Below are positions 33,966-43,100 of a stretch of DNA of 64,000 nt, piece after piece. The translations under genes were made by a program, and so were the position numbers. Position 1 is the stretch's first letter. Each line of letters starts with the position of its first letter. The stretch comes from Hallerella sp963652365 (lineage in GTDB: Bacteria; Fibrobacterota; Fibrobacteria; Fibrobacterales; Fibrobacteraceae): assembly GCA_963652365.1 (NCBI GenBank), contig CAVJTH010000003.1:1-64000 (forward strand), in the 5' to 3' direction. Under the pieces are notes generated by a model that worked only from the letters and a program-made list of their open reading frames with translations, did no database searches and was not told where the DNA came from.

Positions 33966-33992
33966 AAAAAAGGCGCCTTGCGAAAGACGCCT
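33966..33992 (-). terminator. Rho-independent terminator of fabF
   Basis: Read on the minus strand, positions 33992-33971 form a 9-bp stem (AGGCGTCTT with AAGGCGCCT, one T-G pair, TCGC loop), followed directly by six T. This lies 23 bases past the fabF stop. Confidence 0.85.
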
Positions 33993-34014
33993 CGCCGGGA
34001 GAATTTTCGACGGT

Positions 34015-35250
34015 TTACTTTTCGCGTCCGAAAATGACCACGCTGTTGTGCCCGCCAAAGCCGAAGCTGTTCGACATCGCGTAGTCGAACCTGTGCTCCA
34101 CGGCTCCGTCCTTGCACACGTCGAGCGTAATCGCGGGATCCTGGTTTTCGACGTTCAGCGTTCCGTGCACCTTCTGGTCGATGAGGGACTTGATCGTGAT
34201 GATGCCCTCGATCGCGGACGCTGCGCCGAGCATGTGCCCGATCATCGACTTCGACGAATTGATCTTCAGGTTTTGGGTGTTTCCCTTGTAGATTTCGCAG
34301 ATGGCCTTGCATTCGGCGACGTCTCCGAGAGGCGTCGAGGTGCCATGCGTGTTGATGTAGCCGACCTGCTCCGGTTCGAGTTTCGCGTCGCGGAGAGCGT
34401 TCGCGATGGCAAGCTTCACCCCGGCGCCGTCTTCGCGCGGAGCGGTAATGTGATGCGCATCCGCGGAAAGCCCGACACCCGCAATGGTCGCGTAGATTTT
34501 CGCCCCGCGCGCTTCCGCGTGCTTCCGGCTTTCGAGCACCATCACCGCGGAACCTTCCCCGATGACGAATCCGTCGCGGTCCCTGTCAAACGGACGGGAA
34601 GCGCGAGCCGGGTCGTCGTTACGGCGGGAAAGGGCATGCATGTTCGCAAAGCCCGAAAGCGAAACCGGGGTCACCGCTTCTTCCGTTCCACCGGCGATCA
34701 TCACGTCGGCACGTCCCAGGCGGATCTGGTCCGCGGCGGCGATGAGCGCATGGTTCGACGACGCGCAGGCGGAAGTCGTCACGAAGTTCGGCCCCATGAA
34801 TCCCAGGCGAATCGAAATCTCTCCCGTCGCCATGTTCGTGATGGACATCGGAATGAAGAACGGGGAGACGCGACGCGGTCCCTTGGTTGCGAGCACCGCC
34901 GAACCGTCATAGTAGATATCCATGCCGCCCATGCCCGAAGCGACAATCACGCCGGCGCGGGACTTATCGACCTTTTCGAGATCGAGACCCGAATTATCGA
35001 CCGCGTGGAGAGCCGCATAGACCGCATAGCGGATGTTCCGGGAATAGCGCTTCTGGTCGCGAGCGTTGAAGTAGGCGGAATCGTCGAACTCCTTGACTTC
35101 CGACGCGAAATGTACTTCGTAGGCGGAAGTGTCCATCTTTTCGATGTTCGACACGCCGGACTTTCCGGCGAGAATATTCGCCCACAGCGCATCCGGAGAA
35201 TTTCCGAGGGACGAGACGCAACCCATGCCCGTAATCACAACTTCTTCCAT
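34015..35250 (-). CDS. fabF: Beta-ketoacyl-[acyl-carrier-protein] synthase II
   Basis: The 411-residue thiolase-fold enzyme has the nucleophile C162 in VTTSACASSNHA, the catalytic His of INTHGTSTPLGD and the second His of SKSMIGHMLGAA. The length matches FabF rather than FabH (about 320). It elongates acyl-ACP with malonyl-ACP in fatty acid synthesis. acpP, often upstream of fabF, is not adjacent: the opposite-strand orn gene begins 89 bases from the fabF start. The terminator at 33966-33992 makes it monocistronic. Confidence 0.97.
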   Translation of the reverse strand: MEEVVITGMGCVSSLGNSPDALWANILAGKSGVSNIEKMDTSAYEVHFASEVKEFDDSAYFNARDQKRYSRNIRYAVYAALHAVDNSGLDLEKVDKSRAGVIVASGMGGMDIYYDGSAVLATKGPRRVSPFFIPMSITNMATGEISIRLGFMGPNFVTTSACASSNHALIAAADQIRLGRADVMIAGGTEEAVTPVSLSGFANMHALSRRNDDPARASRPFDRDRDGFVIGEGSAVMVLESRKHAEARGAKIYATIAGVGLSADAHHITAPREDGAGVKLAIANALRDAKLEPEQVGYINTHGTSTPLGDVAECKAICEIYKGNTQNLKINSSKSMIGHMLGAASAIEGIITIKSLIDQKVHGTLNVENQDPAITLDVCKDGAVEHRFDYAMSNSFGFGGHNSVVIFGREK

Positions 35251-35324
35251 TTTCGTTCCTTTTGTTTTGGGTGACGGACCGTCCCGAAAGACGACCGGAT
35301 TTTCAAGACAACGCGTTAAATTTA

Positions 35325-35332
35325 TAAATTTG
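35325..35332 (+). promoter_or_regulatory. TAnnTTTG promoter element of orn
   Basis: TAAATTTG lies seven bases before the orn ATG (35340), so transcription should start at or within a few bases of the start codon. No ribosome site is possible in between. The reverse complement of this AT-rich segment also reads TAAATTTA toward fabF. Confidence 0.5.
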
Positions 35333-35339
35333 GAATTAA

Positions 35340-35918
35340 ATGAGTATTCAAAACAGAACCGCTCCCAATCTAGTCTGGATGGATCTGGAAATGTCCGGTC
35401 TCGACCCGGAACGCGACGTCATCCTGGAGATTGCGACGATCGTCACGGACCCGAACCTGAAAATCCTCGGCGAAGGTCCGGTCATCGCCATCCGCCAGCC
35501 GGAAAACATCCTGAACGGCATGGACGAATGGAACACGAGGCACCATACGCAGAGCGGCCTGATTTCAAGGGTCAGGCACTCCCCCTACAGCCTCGCCGAC
35601 GCCGAAGAGGTCACCCTGAAATTCATCCGGCAGTTCACCGTGAAGCACGACCGTGAACACAGCGGAAACCTCCTCTGCGGGAACTCCATCACGCAGGACA
35701 GGCGCTTTCTGTATAAATACATGCCGAAGATTTCGAGCTGGCTCAACTACCGGAACATCGACGTCTCGTCCATCAAGGAACTCGCGTTCCGCTGGTTTCC
35801 GAATCTTTCCGAATTCAAGAAGGAAGAGCGTCACCAGGCGCTAGACGACATCCGGGAAAGCATCGCGGAACTCGAATACTACCGAAAGACCATCTTCCAT
35901 CTCGCGCCGAAAGGATGA
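35340..35918 (+). CDS. orn: Oligoribonuclease
   Basis: The 192-residue DEDDh exonuclease begins NLVWMDLEMSGLDPERDVIL with the first acidic pair (D and E). A second acidic motif is in NSITQDRRFL and the final HQALDDIRESI carries His and Asp. Orn degrades 2-5-mer RNAs and pGpG to mononucleotides. Its stop overlaps the start of the transpeptidase gene by four bases (ATGA). The window also encodes an NrnA-type enzyme, so the cell has two unrelated nanoRNases. Confidence 0.97.
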   Translation: MSIQNRTAPNLVWMDLEMSGLDPERDVILEIATIVTDPNLKILGEGPVIAIRQPENILNGMDEWNTRHHTQSGLISRVRHSPYSLADAEEVTLKFIRQFTVKHDREHSGNLLCGNSITQDRRFLYKYMPKISSWLNYRNIDVSSIKELAFRWFPNLSEFKKEERHQALDDIRESIAELEYYRKTIFHLAPKG

Positions 35919-37144
35919 CTTTTCCGAGACCCCTGCCGCGCAGATGGCGCCTTTTCAACCGGGCAGTGCTCCTGGTTCTTGCGCTAGCGGCTCTCCTCCA
36001 TTGCGGACGCTGCGCCTTTCGGGATTCCGACGTGGAAGGCTCCACGGAGAACCTCGCCACGGATCGAAGCGAACTTCTGCCCGAGCGCGAACTTTCCGAT
36101 TCCGCGCGGGCGCCCTTTCTCGGGAACGCCGTCCGGGAAATCAACCTCGAACACGTCCATGCCCAGCGGGACACGGGACTTGCGCACCTGATGGACACGT
36201 TCCTCCGGCGCTACCGCCCGCAAGACGCTCTCTACCTCGCCGTCGATCCGAAGACAAACGAAATCGTCGCCTGGGGCGAACGCAAGGAAAACGCCATCCA
36301 GACAGAACCGGACTACCTCTCCCGCGCGACTTTCCCCGCGGCGAGCCTTGCCAAGACGGTCACCATCGCGGCGGCGTTCGATTCGAAGCGATACGCGACA
36401 AGTTCCGAAATCCCGATGATCGGGCGCGCGCACACGCTCTACCGGCAACAGCTCAGGGTTCCCGAAAACTACCGCGGACCGGTCGTGCCGGTTCACGAAG
36501 CGTACGCCAAGTCCTACAACCCGCCGATAGCGCTCATCGGCATGAACGTCGGCGCGAAAAGGCTCAAGGCCGCGGCGGAGAAGCTCGGGTTCAACCGGAA
36601 CTTTCCCGGAAGCGTCCCGGAAGCGAGCCGCTACAATCCGCCCGATTCCGGTTACGCGCTCGCGGAAGTCGCTAGCGGATTCACCCAGGACGTGACGCTT
36701 TCCCCGCTCCAGGCAGCGGCAATCGTCCGGGCCATCCTGCAAGGCAAGCCTCTCGAAATTCCGTGGGAGCGAAACGGCGCCGCGGGACACGCACCCAAGA
36801 TTCCCGTGAAGCTCGACCTCGAAGGTCTTTCGGAAAACGCCTACCGGGGACTGCGGCTTTCGATGATTTCGACGGCGACCGTCGGAACCGCAAAAAAGCA
36901 GATGAGCACGCGGAACATTTCGCGAAGGTTCTTTTCGGACCTTGACATCGGCGGAAAGACCGGATCGCTCGACGGCGAAGATCCGAAAGGCCGCTACGAC
37001 TGGTTCATGGGTTTCGCGCAAAGCAAGACGAACCCCGACAAGGCGATAGTCCTGGTCGTGATGCAAGTCCACGGGCAAATGCGCACGCAGACATCGACCC
37101 AGATCGCCGCGCTTCTCGTCAACTACTGGGCAAAGGAGAAATAA
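35915..37144 (+). CDS. Penicillin-binding transpeptidase-domain protein
   Basis: The 409-residue protein has an N-terminal membrane anchor (about 15-30), then a transpeptidase domain with all three motifs: S144-x-x-K147 (AASLAKTV), S200-Y-N (YAKSYNPPI) and K348-T-G (GGKTGSLD). It is shorter than FtsI or PBP2 and lacks their N-terminal dimerisation domain, so it may be a small monofunctional D,D-transpeptidase. It is translationally coupled to orn and followed by lgt with a one-base overlap. The cysteine-rich anchor end (LLHCGRC) also resembles a lipobox, but the fit is weak. Confidence 0.85.
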   Translation: MTFPRPLPRRWRLFNRAVLLVLALAALLHCGRCAFRDSDVEGSTENLATDRSELLPERELSDSARAPFLGNAVREINLEHVHAQRDTGLAHLMDTFLRRYRPQDALYLAVDPKTNEIVAWGERKENAIQTEPDYLSRATFPAASLAKTVTIAAAFDSKRYATSSEIPMIGRAHTLYRQQLRVPENYRGPVVPVHEAYAKSYNPPIALIGMNVGAKRLKAAAEKLGFNRNFPGSVPEASRYNPPDSGYALAEVASGFTQDVTLSPLQAAAIVRAILQGKPLEIPWERNGAAGHAPKIPVKLDLEGLSENAYRGLRLSMISTATVGTAKKQMSTRNISRRFFSDLDIGGKTGSLDGEDPKGRYDWFMGFAQSKTNPDKAIVLVVMQVHGQMRTQTSTQIAALLVNYWAKEK

Positions 37145-38031
37145 TGCCGAACTACAGCTGGTGGAATCTCGTCCCGACACATTTCGACGGCATCGCCATT
37201 CACCTGGGAAGCTTTCCCGTGCACTGGTACGGCCTCATGTACCTGTTTGCGTTCGTCACCTGCTACGCGGTCATCTGGAAGATGAACGTCAAGCGGGGAA
37301 TAGGCATCGCGAAACCCCAGATGGACAGCTTCGTCACCTGGGTCATCGCGGGCATCCTCGTCGGCGCGAGACTCGGCTACGTTCTCTTCTACAATCCGTC
37401 GCACTATCTTTCGAACCCGCTCGAAATCGTCGCGCCTTTCCGCTACAGCGCCGAGCAGGGGCTTTACTTTGTCGGGATTTCCGGCATGTCGTATCACGGA
37501 GGACTCATCGGGGCGATTCTCTTTGGAATCATCGGGATGAAGCGGAACAGGCTCCCGGTCTGGGAAACGCTCAATCTCGGATTTCTCGCGGTGCCGCTCG
37601 GCTACAGCTGGGGACGCTGGGGAAACTTCGTGAACGGGGAACTCTACGGCGAAGTGACCACGAGCCCCATCGGAATGCTCTTTCCGCTTGCGCACGACCT
37701 GCAGCTCCGCCATCCGTCGCAGCTCTACGAAATGGTCTTCGAAGGCATCGTCCTCTTCGCGGTCCTCTTCGTCCTCGGCCATTACAGGCCTTTCAAGAAG
37801 CAGATGCTCCCGCTCTACCTCATGGGCTACGGCACGTTCCGCTTCTTCATCGAGTTCTTCCGCCACCCGGACAGCTTTCTCGGACGCAACGACCTTTTCG
37901 GCATGAGCCGCGGACAGTCGCTCTGCATCCTCATGATCCTTCTCGGAATCGCCCTCTTCGTCTGGGAACGCCGTCGGGAAATCCGAATGGAAAAGGAAGA
38001 AAGTTCTAGATTTGGCACGCCCAATCCTTAA
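37144..38031 (+). CDS. lgt: Prolipoprotein diacylglyceryl transferase
   Basis: The 295-residue, seven-helix membrane enzyme has the invariant signature SWGRWGNFVNGELYG and the YHGGLIGA segment with the essential His. YGTFRFFIEFFR with its essential arginines lies near the C-terminus. Lgt adds diacylglycerol to the lipobox cysteine of the many lipoproteins encoded here. It is coupled to the transpeptidase gene by a one-base overlap. The promoter of the next gene lies inside its last 30 bases. Confidence 0.97.
   Translation: MPNYSWWNLVPTHFDGIAIHLGSFPVHWYGLMYLFAFVTCYAVIWKMNVKRGIGIAKPQMDSFVTWVIAGILVGARLGYVLFYNPSHYLSNPLEIVAPFRYSAEQGLYFVGISGMSYHGGLIGAILFGIIGMKRNRLPVWETLNLGFLAVPLGYSWGRWGNFVNGELYGEVTTSPIGMLFPLAHDLQLRHPSQLYEMVFEGIVLFAVLFVLGHYRPFKKQMLPLYLMGYGTFRFFIEFFRHPDSFLGRNDLFGMSRGQSLCILMILLGIALFVWERRREIRMEKEESSRFGTPNP
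38007..38014 (+). promoter_or_regulatory. TAnnTTTG promoter element inside the end of lgt, for the AGCS gene
   Basis: TAGATTTG lies within the last codons of lgt, 36 bases before the GTG at 38050. It would give the symporter gene its own transcript with a leader of about 30 bases. Confidence 0.4.
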
Positions 38032-38049
38032 ACGCTAACAGGTAACGCC

Positions 38050-39468
38050 GTGGAAACCATCAACCAGCTGCTCGATTCCGCAGACAGTCTCGTCTGGGGC
38101 ATTCCGCTCATCGTCTTCATTCTTCTCGTCGGGTTCGTGCTGACGATTCGCCTCGGATGCCTCCAGGTGATGAACCTGCACAACGCGCTCCGCTACGTCA
38201 TCCACAACGAAAAGGACGGCGAAGGCGAAGTTTCAAGCTTCGGCGCACTCTGCACGGCGCTCGCCGCGACCATCGGAACAGGCAACATCGTGGGCGTCGC
38301 GACGGCCATCGGAACCGGTGGACCGGGCGCTCTCTTCTGGATGGAAGTCGCCGCGTTCCTCGGCATGGCGACAAAATACGCGGAAGGCGTTCTCGCGGTC
38401 AAGTACAGGACGGTAAGCCCGGAAGGAAAGATCCTCGGCGGACCGTTCTACTACATCGAGCACGGCATCAAGGAGCGTTTTGGCCTGAACTTCAAGTGGC
38501 TTGCTGTCCTCTTCGCCGTTTTCGGTACGCTCGCCGGGCTTCTCGGCATCGGAACGATTACGCAGGTAAACGGCATCACGTCCGCGGTGAACACGGTCGT
38601 TCCGTCCGCGGAACTTTTCCGTTTCGGGGATTCCTCCATCTCGTATGCGACGGCGATTACCGGGCTCTGCGTCACGCTGTGCGTCGCCTTCGTCATCATC
38701 GGCGGTCTCAAGCGGATCGCGAAAGTCGCCACGATCGTCGTTCCGTTCATGGCGATCTTCTATGTCCTCGTCTGCGGATTCTTCCTGCTCCTCAACTTCT
38801 CGCACATTTCCGAAGCCATCGAAACGATTGTCCGCGCGGCGTTCAATCCGTCCGCGGTAACCGGCGGCGCCGTGGGCTCCGTCTTCATCGCGATGCAAAA
38901 GGGTATCGCCCGCGGCATCTTCTCGAACGAAGCGGGTCTCGGTTCCGCCCCGATCGCCGCAGCCGCCGCAAAGACCAAGGAACCGGTCCGCCAGGGACTT
39001 GTCTGCATGACGGGAACCTTCTTCGACACGATCATCATCTGCACGATGACCGGACTTTCGATCGTCATCACCGGAGCGTGGGACCCGAAGCTCGGCCTCG
39101 AAGGCGTCAACATCACGATGGAAGCGTTCCAGCGCGGCTTCGCGTTCCTCCCCTTCGGAAGCACGCTCGCCCCCTACATCCTGACGATTTCCCTCGTCTT
39201 CTTCGCGTTCACGACGATTCTCGGCTGGGCCTACTATTCCGAAAAGTGCCTGCAATATCTCGTGGGCAGGGGACGCACGCCGAAGCTCGTCTTTCGCTGG
39301 CTCTACGTGCTCGCCGTCTTCGTTGGACCGTATCTCACCGTGAGCGCGGTCTGGACATGCGCGGACATCTTCAACGGCCTCATGGCCTTCCCGAACCTGG
39401 TCGCCCTGATTCTTCTGAGCGGCATCGTGATGCGCGAAACGAAGCGCTTCTTCGCCAAGTTCCGGTAA
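38050..39468 (+). CDS. Alanine/glycine:cation symporter (AGCS family)
   Basis: The 472-residue membrane protein has about ten helices and the AGCS signature FSNEAGLGSAPIAAAAAKT. Conserved TIGTGNIVGVATAIGTGGPG and GPFYYIEHGI segments are in the N-terminal half. It imports alanine or glycine with sodium or protons. The gene starts with GTG (METINQLLDS) after AGGTAA. It ends before a strong terminator at 39498-39525 and is followed by an opposite-strand gene. Confidence 0.95.
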   Translation: METINQLLDSADSLVWGIPLIVFILLVGFVLTIRLGCLQVMNLHNALRYVIHNEKDGEGEVSSFGALCTALAATIGTGNIVGVATAIGTGGPGALFWMEVAAFLGMATKYAEGVLAVKYRTVSPEGKILGGPFYYIEHGIKERFGLNFKWLAVLFAVFGTLAGLLGIGTITQVNGITSAVNTVVPSAELFRFGDSSISYATAITGLCVTLCVAFVIIGGLKRIAKVATIVVPFMAIFYVLVCGFFLLLNFSHISEAIETIVRAAFNPSAVTGGAVGSVFIAMQKGIARGIFSNEAGLGSAPIAAAAAKTKEPVRQGLVCMTGTFFDTIIICTMTGLSIVITGAWDPKLGLEGVNITMEAFQRGFAFLPFGSTLAPYILTISLVFFAFTTILGWAYYSEKCLQYLVGRGRTPKLVFRWLYVLAVFVGPYLTVSAVWTCADIFNGLMAFPNLVALILLSGIVMRETKRFFAKFR

Positions 39469-39497
39469 CTTTTCCCCGGCATTTTCCTCGCCTGTCG

Positions 39498-39525
39498 TTC
39501 CCCGGCTCGACCGGGGAATTTTTTT
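39498..39525 (+). terminator. Rho-independent terminator of the AGCS gene (palindromic repeat)
   Basis: TTCCCCGG and CCGGGGAA pair around CTCGA (39498-39518), followed by seven T (39519-39525). The palindrome is nearly the same as the one at 6275-6297, which lacks the T-run. The repeat seems to have been adopted here as a terminator. Confidence 0.8.
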
Positions 39526-39529
39526 GGAA

Positions 39530-40090
39530 TTATCGCCCCACCCCAAGAAAGCAGGAGCTTTCCTGCCCCAGCGAACGTTCGAACTTTTCGAGAAGCGCCC
39601 GGCCGGCGGGCCATTCGCCGAGGTCCGTCTGCGCGTTGATGTGCCCGAGAGCGCCGACATTTTCAAGGCTCGCTCCCCAAGATTCGGCAAAGCGGCAGGC
39701 GCGTTCCATCGAAACATACGGATCGTTTTCGCTCGCGACGACCATCGACGGGACGGGAAGGCGTTGCAGCGGAACCGGGGCGAAGTCGCGGATGATTTCC
39801 ACCGAATCCGCATCCGCAGGAGCGACCAGGAACGCGCCGCGGACAAAGGGACATTTTCCCTGCAGGAGCCATTCGACGGCGGTCACCGAACCCAGGCTGT
39901 GCGCAACGAGTACCGTGTCCGAGCGGAGGCCTTCGACATAGCGGGAAAGCCTTTCCACCCAGTCCCTCCTTTCCGGATGTTCCCAGTTTTCCTGGACGAC
40001 ACGCTCCGAGTCCGGGAGGCTTCTTTCCCAAAAGCTCTGCCAATGTTTCGGGCCCGAATTGTTGAGCCCCGGGATAATCAAGTGGTGCAT
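39530..40090 (-). CDS. RBBP9/YdeN-family alpha/beta hydrolase
   Basis: The 186-residue serine-hydrolase-like protein starts MHHLIIPGLNNSGPKHWQSF, typical of RBBP9 family members. The proposed triad is S65 in LVAHSLGS, D123 in ENDPYV and H150 in LGHINAQT. Substrates are not established for the bacterial family. I chose the ATG at 40090. It is four bases from a TATATTTG promoter element, suggesting a leaderless mRNA. A longer upstream reading runs antisense to the neighbouring gene and is not coding. Confidence 0.88.
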   Translation of the reverse strand: MHHLIIPGLNNSGPKHWQSFWERSLPDSERVVQENWEHPERRDWVERLSRYVEGLRSDTVLVAHSLGSVTAVEWLLQGKCPFVRGAFLVAPADADSVEIIRDFAPVPLQRLPVPSMVVASENDPYVSMERACRFAESWGASLENVGALGHINAQTDLGEWPAGRALLEKFERSLGQESSCFLGVGR

Positions 40091-40094
40091 AATC

Positions 40095-40143
40095 CAAATA
40101 TAGCAGGCCACCGCCTCGAAAATGTGCGTTTTTTCTAAATTTG
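40095..40143. promoter_or_regulatory. Compact divergent promoter region
   Basis: The minus-strand element TATATTTG (40095-40102) serves the RBBP9-like gene four bases away. The plus-strand TAAATTTG (40136-40143) serves the dehydratase activase ATG seven bases away. Both start codons are only 60 bases apart, so all upstream promoter sequence is shared and both transcripts are predicted to be nearly leaderless. Confidence 0.5.
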
Positions 40144-40150
40144 CGACACT

Positions 40151-43100
40151 ATGAGCATTCATAACAATGACCTGTGGATTGGTGTCGATGTCGGTTCGAC
40201 TACCGTGAAAATCGCCGTCGTCGATCCGGCAACCGAAAAGCTCCTTCATTTTACCTACGAGCGTCACAACGCGATGCAGGCGAAGAAAGTCTATGAAGTC
40301 CTTTCGACCGCCCACGGGATGTTCCCCGACAAGAATTTCCGGGTGGCTTTCTGCGGATCCGGCGCGCAGCCCTTCGCCGACGCGACACATGCGTTCTTTG
40401 TCCAGGAAGTCGTCGCGAACGCTCTCGCCGTGAGAGCGACACACCCCGAAGCCCGGGTCGCCATCGAACTGGGCGGGCAGGACGCGAAAGTCGTCTTCTT
40501 CGAAAAGGACAAGGGCACGGGAAAGCTCATCGCGAGCGACATGCGCATGAACGGCGTCTGCGCTGGCGGAACCGGAGCGTTTATCGACCAGGTGGCGGGA
40601 CTTCTCCGCATCAAGACGGAACAGTTCGAATCGTTCGCGGCACGCGGCACGAAGGTTTACGAAATTTCGGGGCGATGCGGCGTCTTCGCGAAAACGGACA
40701 TCCAGCCGATGCTGAACAGCGGCATCGCCAAGGAAGACATCGCCCTTTCGAGCTTCCACGCCATCGCGAAGCAGACGATCGGCGGTCTCGCGCAGGGCAT
40801 GGAAATCAAGCCTCCCGTCATCTTCGAAGGCGGACCGCTCACGTTCAACGCGACCCTCGTCCGCGCCTTCAAGGAACGCCTCGGCATCTCCGACGAGCAG
40901 GCCATCCGACCGGAACATTCCGAAGTCCTCGTCGCCTACGGGGCGGCGCTTTCCGTCGGCAGCATGTTCGCGGACAAGGATTGCGGCTACAGGCGGGAAG
41001 GCTCGCTCGAAACGCTCAAGCACTTCAACGAGATCCGTCTTTCCGAACGCAAGGACCACTCCGAACCGTTCTTCAAGAGCGAAGCGGAACATGAACTTTT
41101 CAAGCAGGCGCATCCGCTCGCAAGCCCGAACTACCCGCAGCCGCCCTCCGGCTCCACCATCAACGCATACCTCGGCATCGACGCGGGTTCGACGACGACC
41201 AAGTTCGTCCTGCTCGACGAAAACGAGAAAGTCATCGACGGCTTCTATTCCGGAAACGAAGGCGAACCGCTCGCAGTCCTGAAGAAGGCGCTCAACGACC
41301 TGGCGGACCGCTACGAGGAATACGGCTGCAAGCTCAACATCCTAGGCGTCGGAACGACCGGCTACGGCGAACAGCTCTTCGCGCGCGCCGTCCACGCCGA
41401 CTACCACACGGTCGAAACGGTCGCCCACGCGAACGCGGCGCAAAAGCTCCGCCCCGACGTATCCTTCATCCTCGACATCGGCGGACAGGACATGAAGGCC
41501 ATCTCCGTCCACGACGGCGTCGTCACGGGCATCATCCTCAACGAGGCCTGCTCCTCGGGTTGCGGATCGTTCATCGAGACGTATGCGAAGTCGCTCGGCG
41601 TCCCCATGGAAAAGATCGCGGAACTCGCCTTCAACGCGAAGAATCCCTCCGAACTCGGAAGCCGCTGCACGGTCTTCATGAACAGCTCGATCATCACCGA
41701 GCAGCGCGACGGCAAGCAGCCCGAAGACATCATCGCGGGCATCTGCCGTTCCATCATCCTGAACGTGTTCACGAAAGTCATCCGCATCCGCAACCTCGAA
41801 ACGCTCGGAAAGGTCGTCGTGGTCCAGGGCGGAACGTTCAAGAACGACGCGGTCCTCCGCGCCTTCGAGCAGCTCACGGGAATCGTCCCCATCCGACCGG
41901 AACGCCCGGGCGAAATGGGAGCGATCGGCGTCGCCCTTCTCACGAAGAAGTTCATGGAGAACAAGAAGAAGGAAGACCCGAACTACCAATCGACATTCAT
42001 CGGTCTCGACGCGGCCCGCAACCTGAGCTGGGACAACAAGCCCGGCATGATCTGCGGCTACTGCACAAACCACTGTTCCCGCACGATCGTCACGTTCAGC
42101 GACGGTTCGAGCTACGTCACCGGAAACCGCTGCGAACGCGGCGAAGTCACCGCCGACCCGAACGACCCGAAGACAAAGGCGCTCATCGCGGAAATCAACA
42201 GGAAGATGCTCGCCGTGCCCGACATGGTCAAGCGCACGAACCAGCTGCTCGTCAAGGATTACGCCCCGAAGCAGATCCTCCCGCAGACGGGAAAGACCAT
42301 CGGCATTCCGCGCGCGCTCGAATTCTGGTCGAGCCTTCCCTACTGGAAAGCGTTCTTCACCTCGCTCGGCTACACGGTCGTCATCAGCCGCCAGAGCGAC
42401 TACAAGCTCTTTGAACGCGGGCTCCAGAGCGTCGCGAGCGACACTATTTGCTTCCCGGCAAAGCTCGTCCACGGACACGTCCTCGATCTCATCGACAAGA
42501 AGGTCGACAGCATCTTCTTCCCGGTGATGGTCGCCCTGCCGAGCGATCACTCGAAGTTCAAGGCGACCGCCGTGTGCCCCGTCGTGCAAGGCTACCCGAA
42601 CGTCTGCCGCAACACGGACGACCCCGAAACCCGCTACGGCATTCCCATGATCCAGCCCACGTTCCACTGGACGGACGAGGAACTGCGCCGCAAGCAGACG
42701 ATTCACTATTTCCACGATCTCTGGGGAATTTCCAAAAAAATTCTCGACAAGGCGGTGACCGAGGGCGAAAAGGCGCTTTCGACATTCCGCGCGACACTCG
42801 CCGAAGAGGGTGGAAAGATTCTCGACGACGTCCGGAAAAAGGGCGACTTCGCCATCTGCCTCGCCGGACGCCCCTACCATGCGGACGTGCTCATCAACCA
42901 CAACATCGCGCAGCATTTCACGCGGATGGGAATCCCCGTCCTCACCACGGAATCGCTCCCCGGAGTATTCGACCAGGACGTCGATAGACACACCCGGATG
43001 GAAGTCAAGAACACGTTCCACATGCGGATGCTCGGCGCGACGATGCTCGCAGCGAAGGACCCGGCGCTCGAACTCGTGCAAATCGTGAGCTTCGGCTGCG

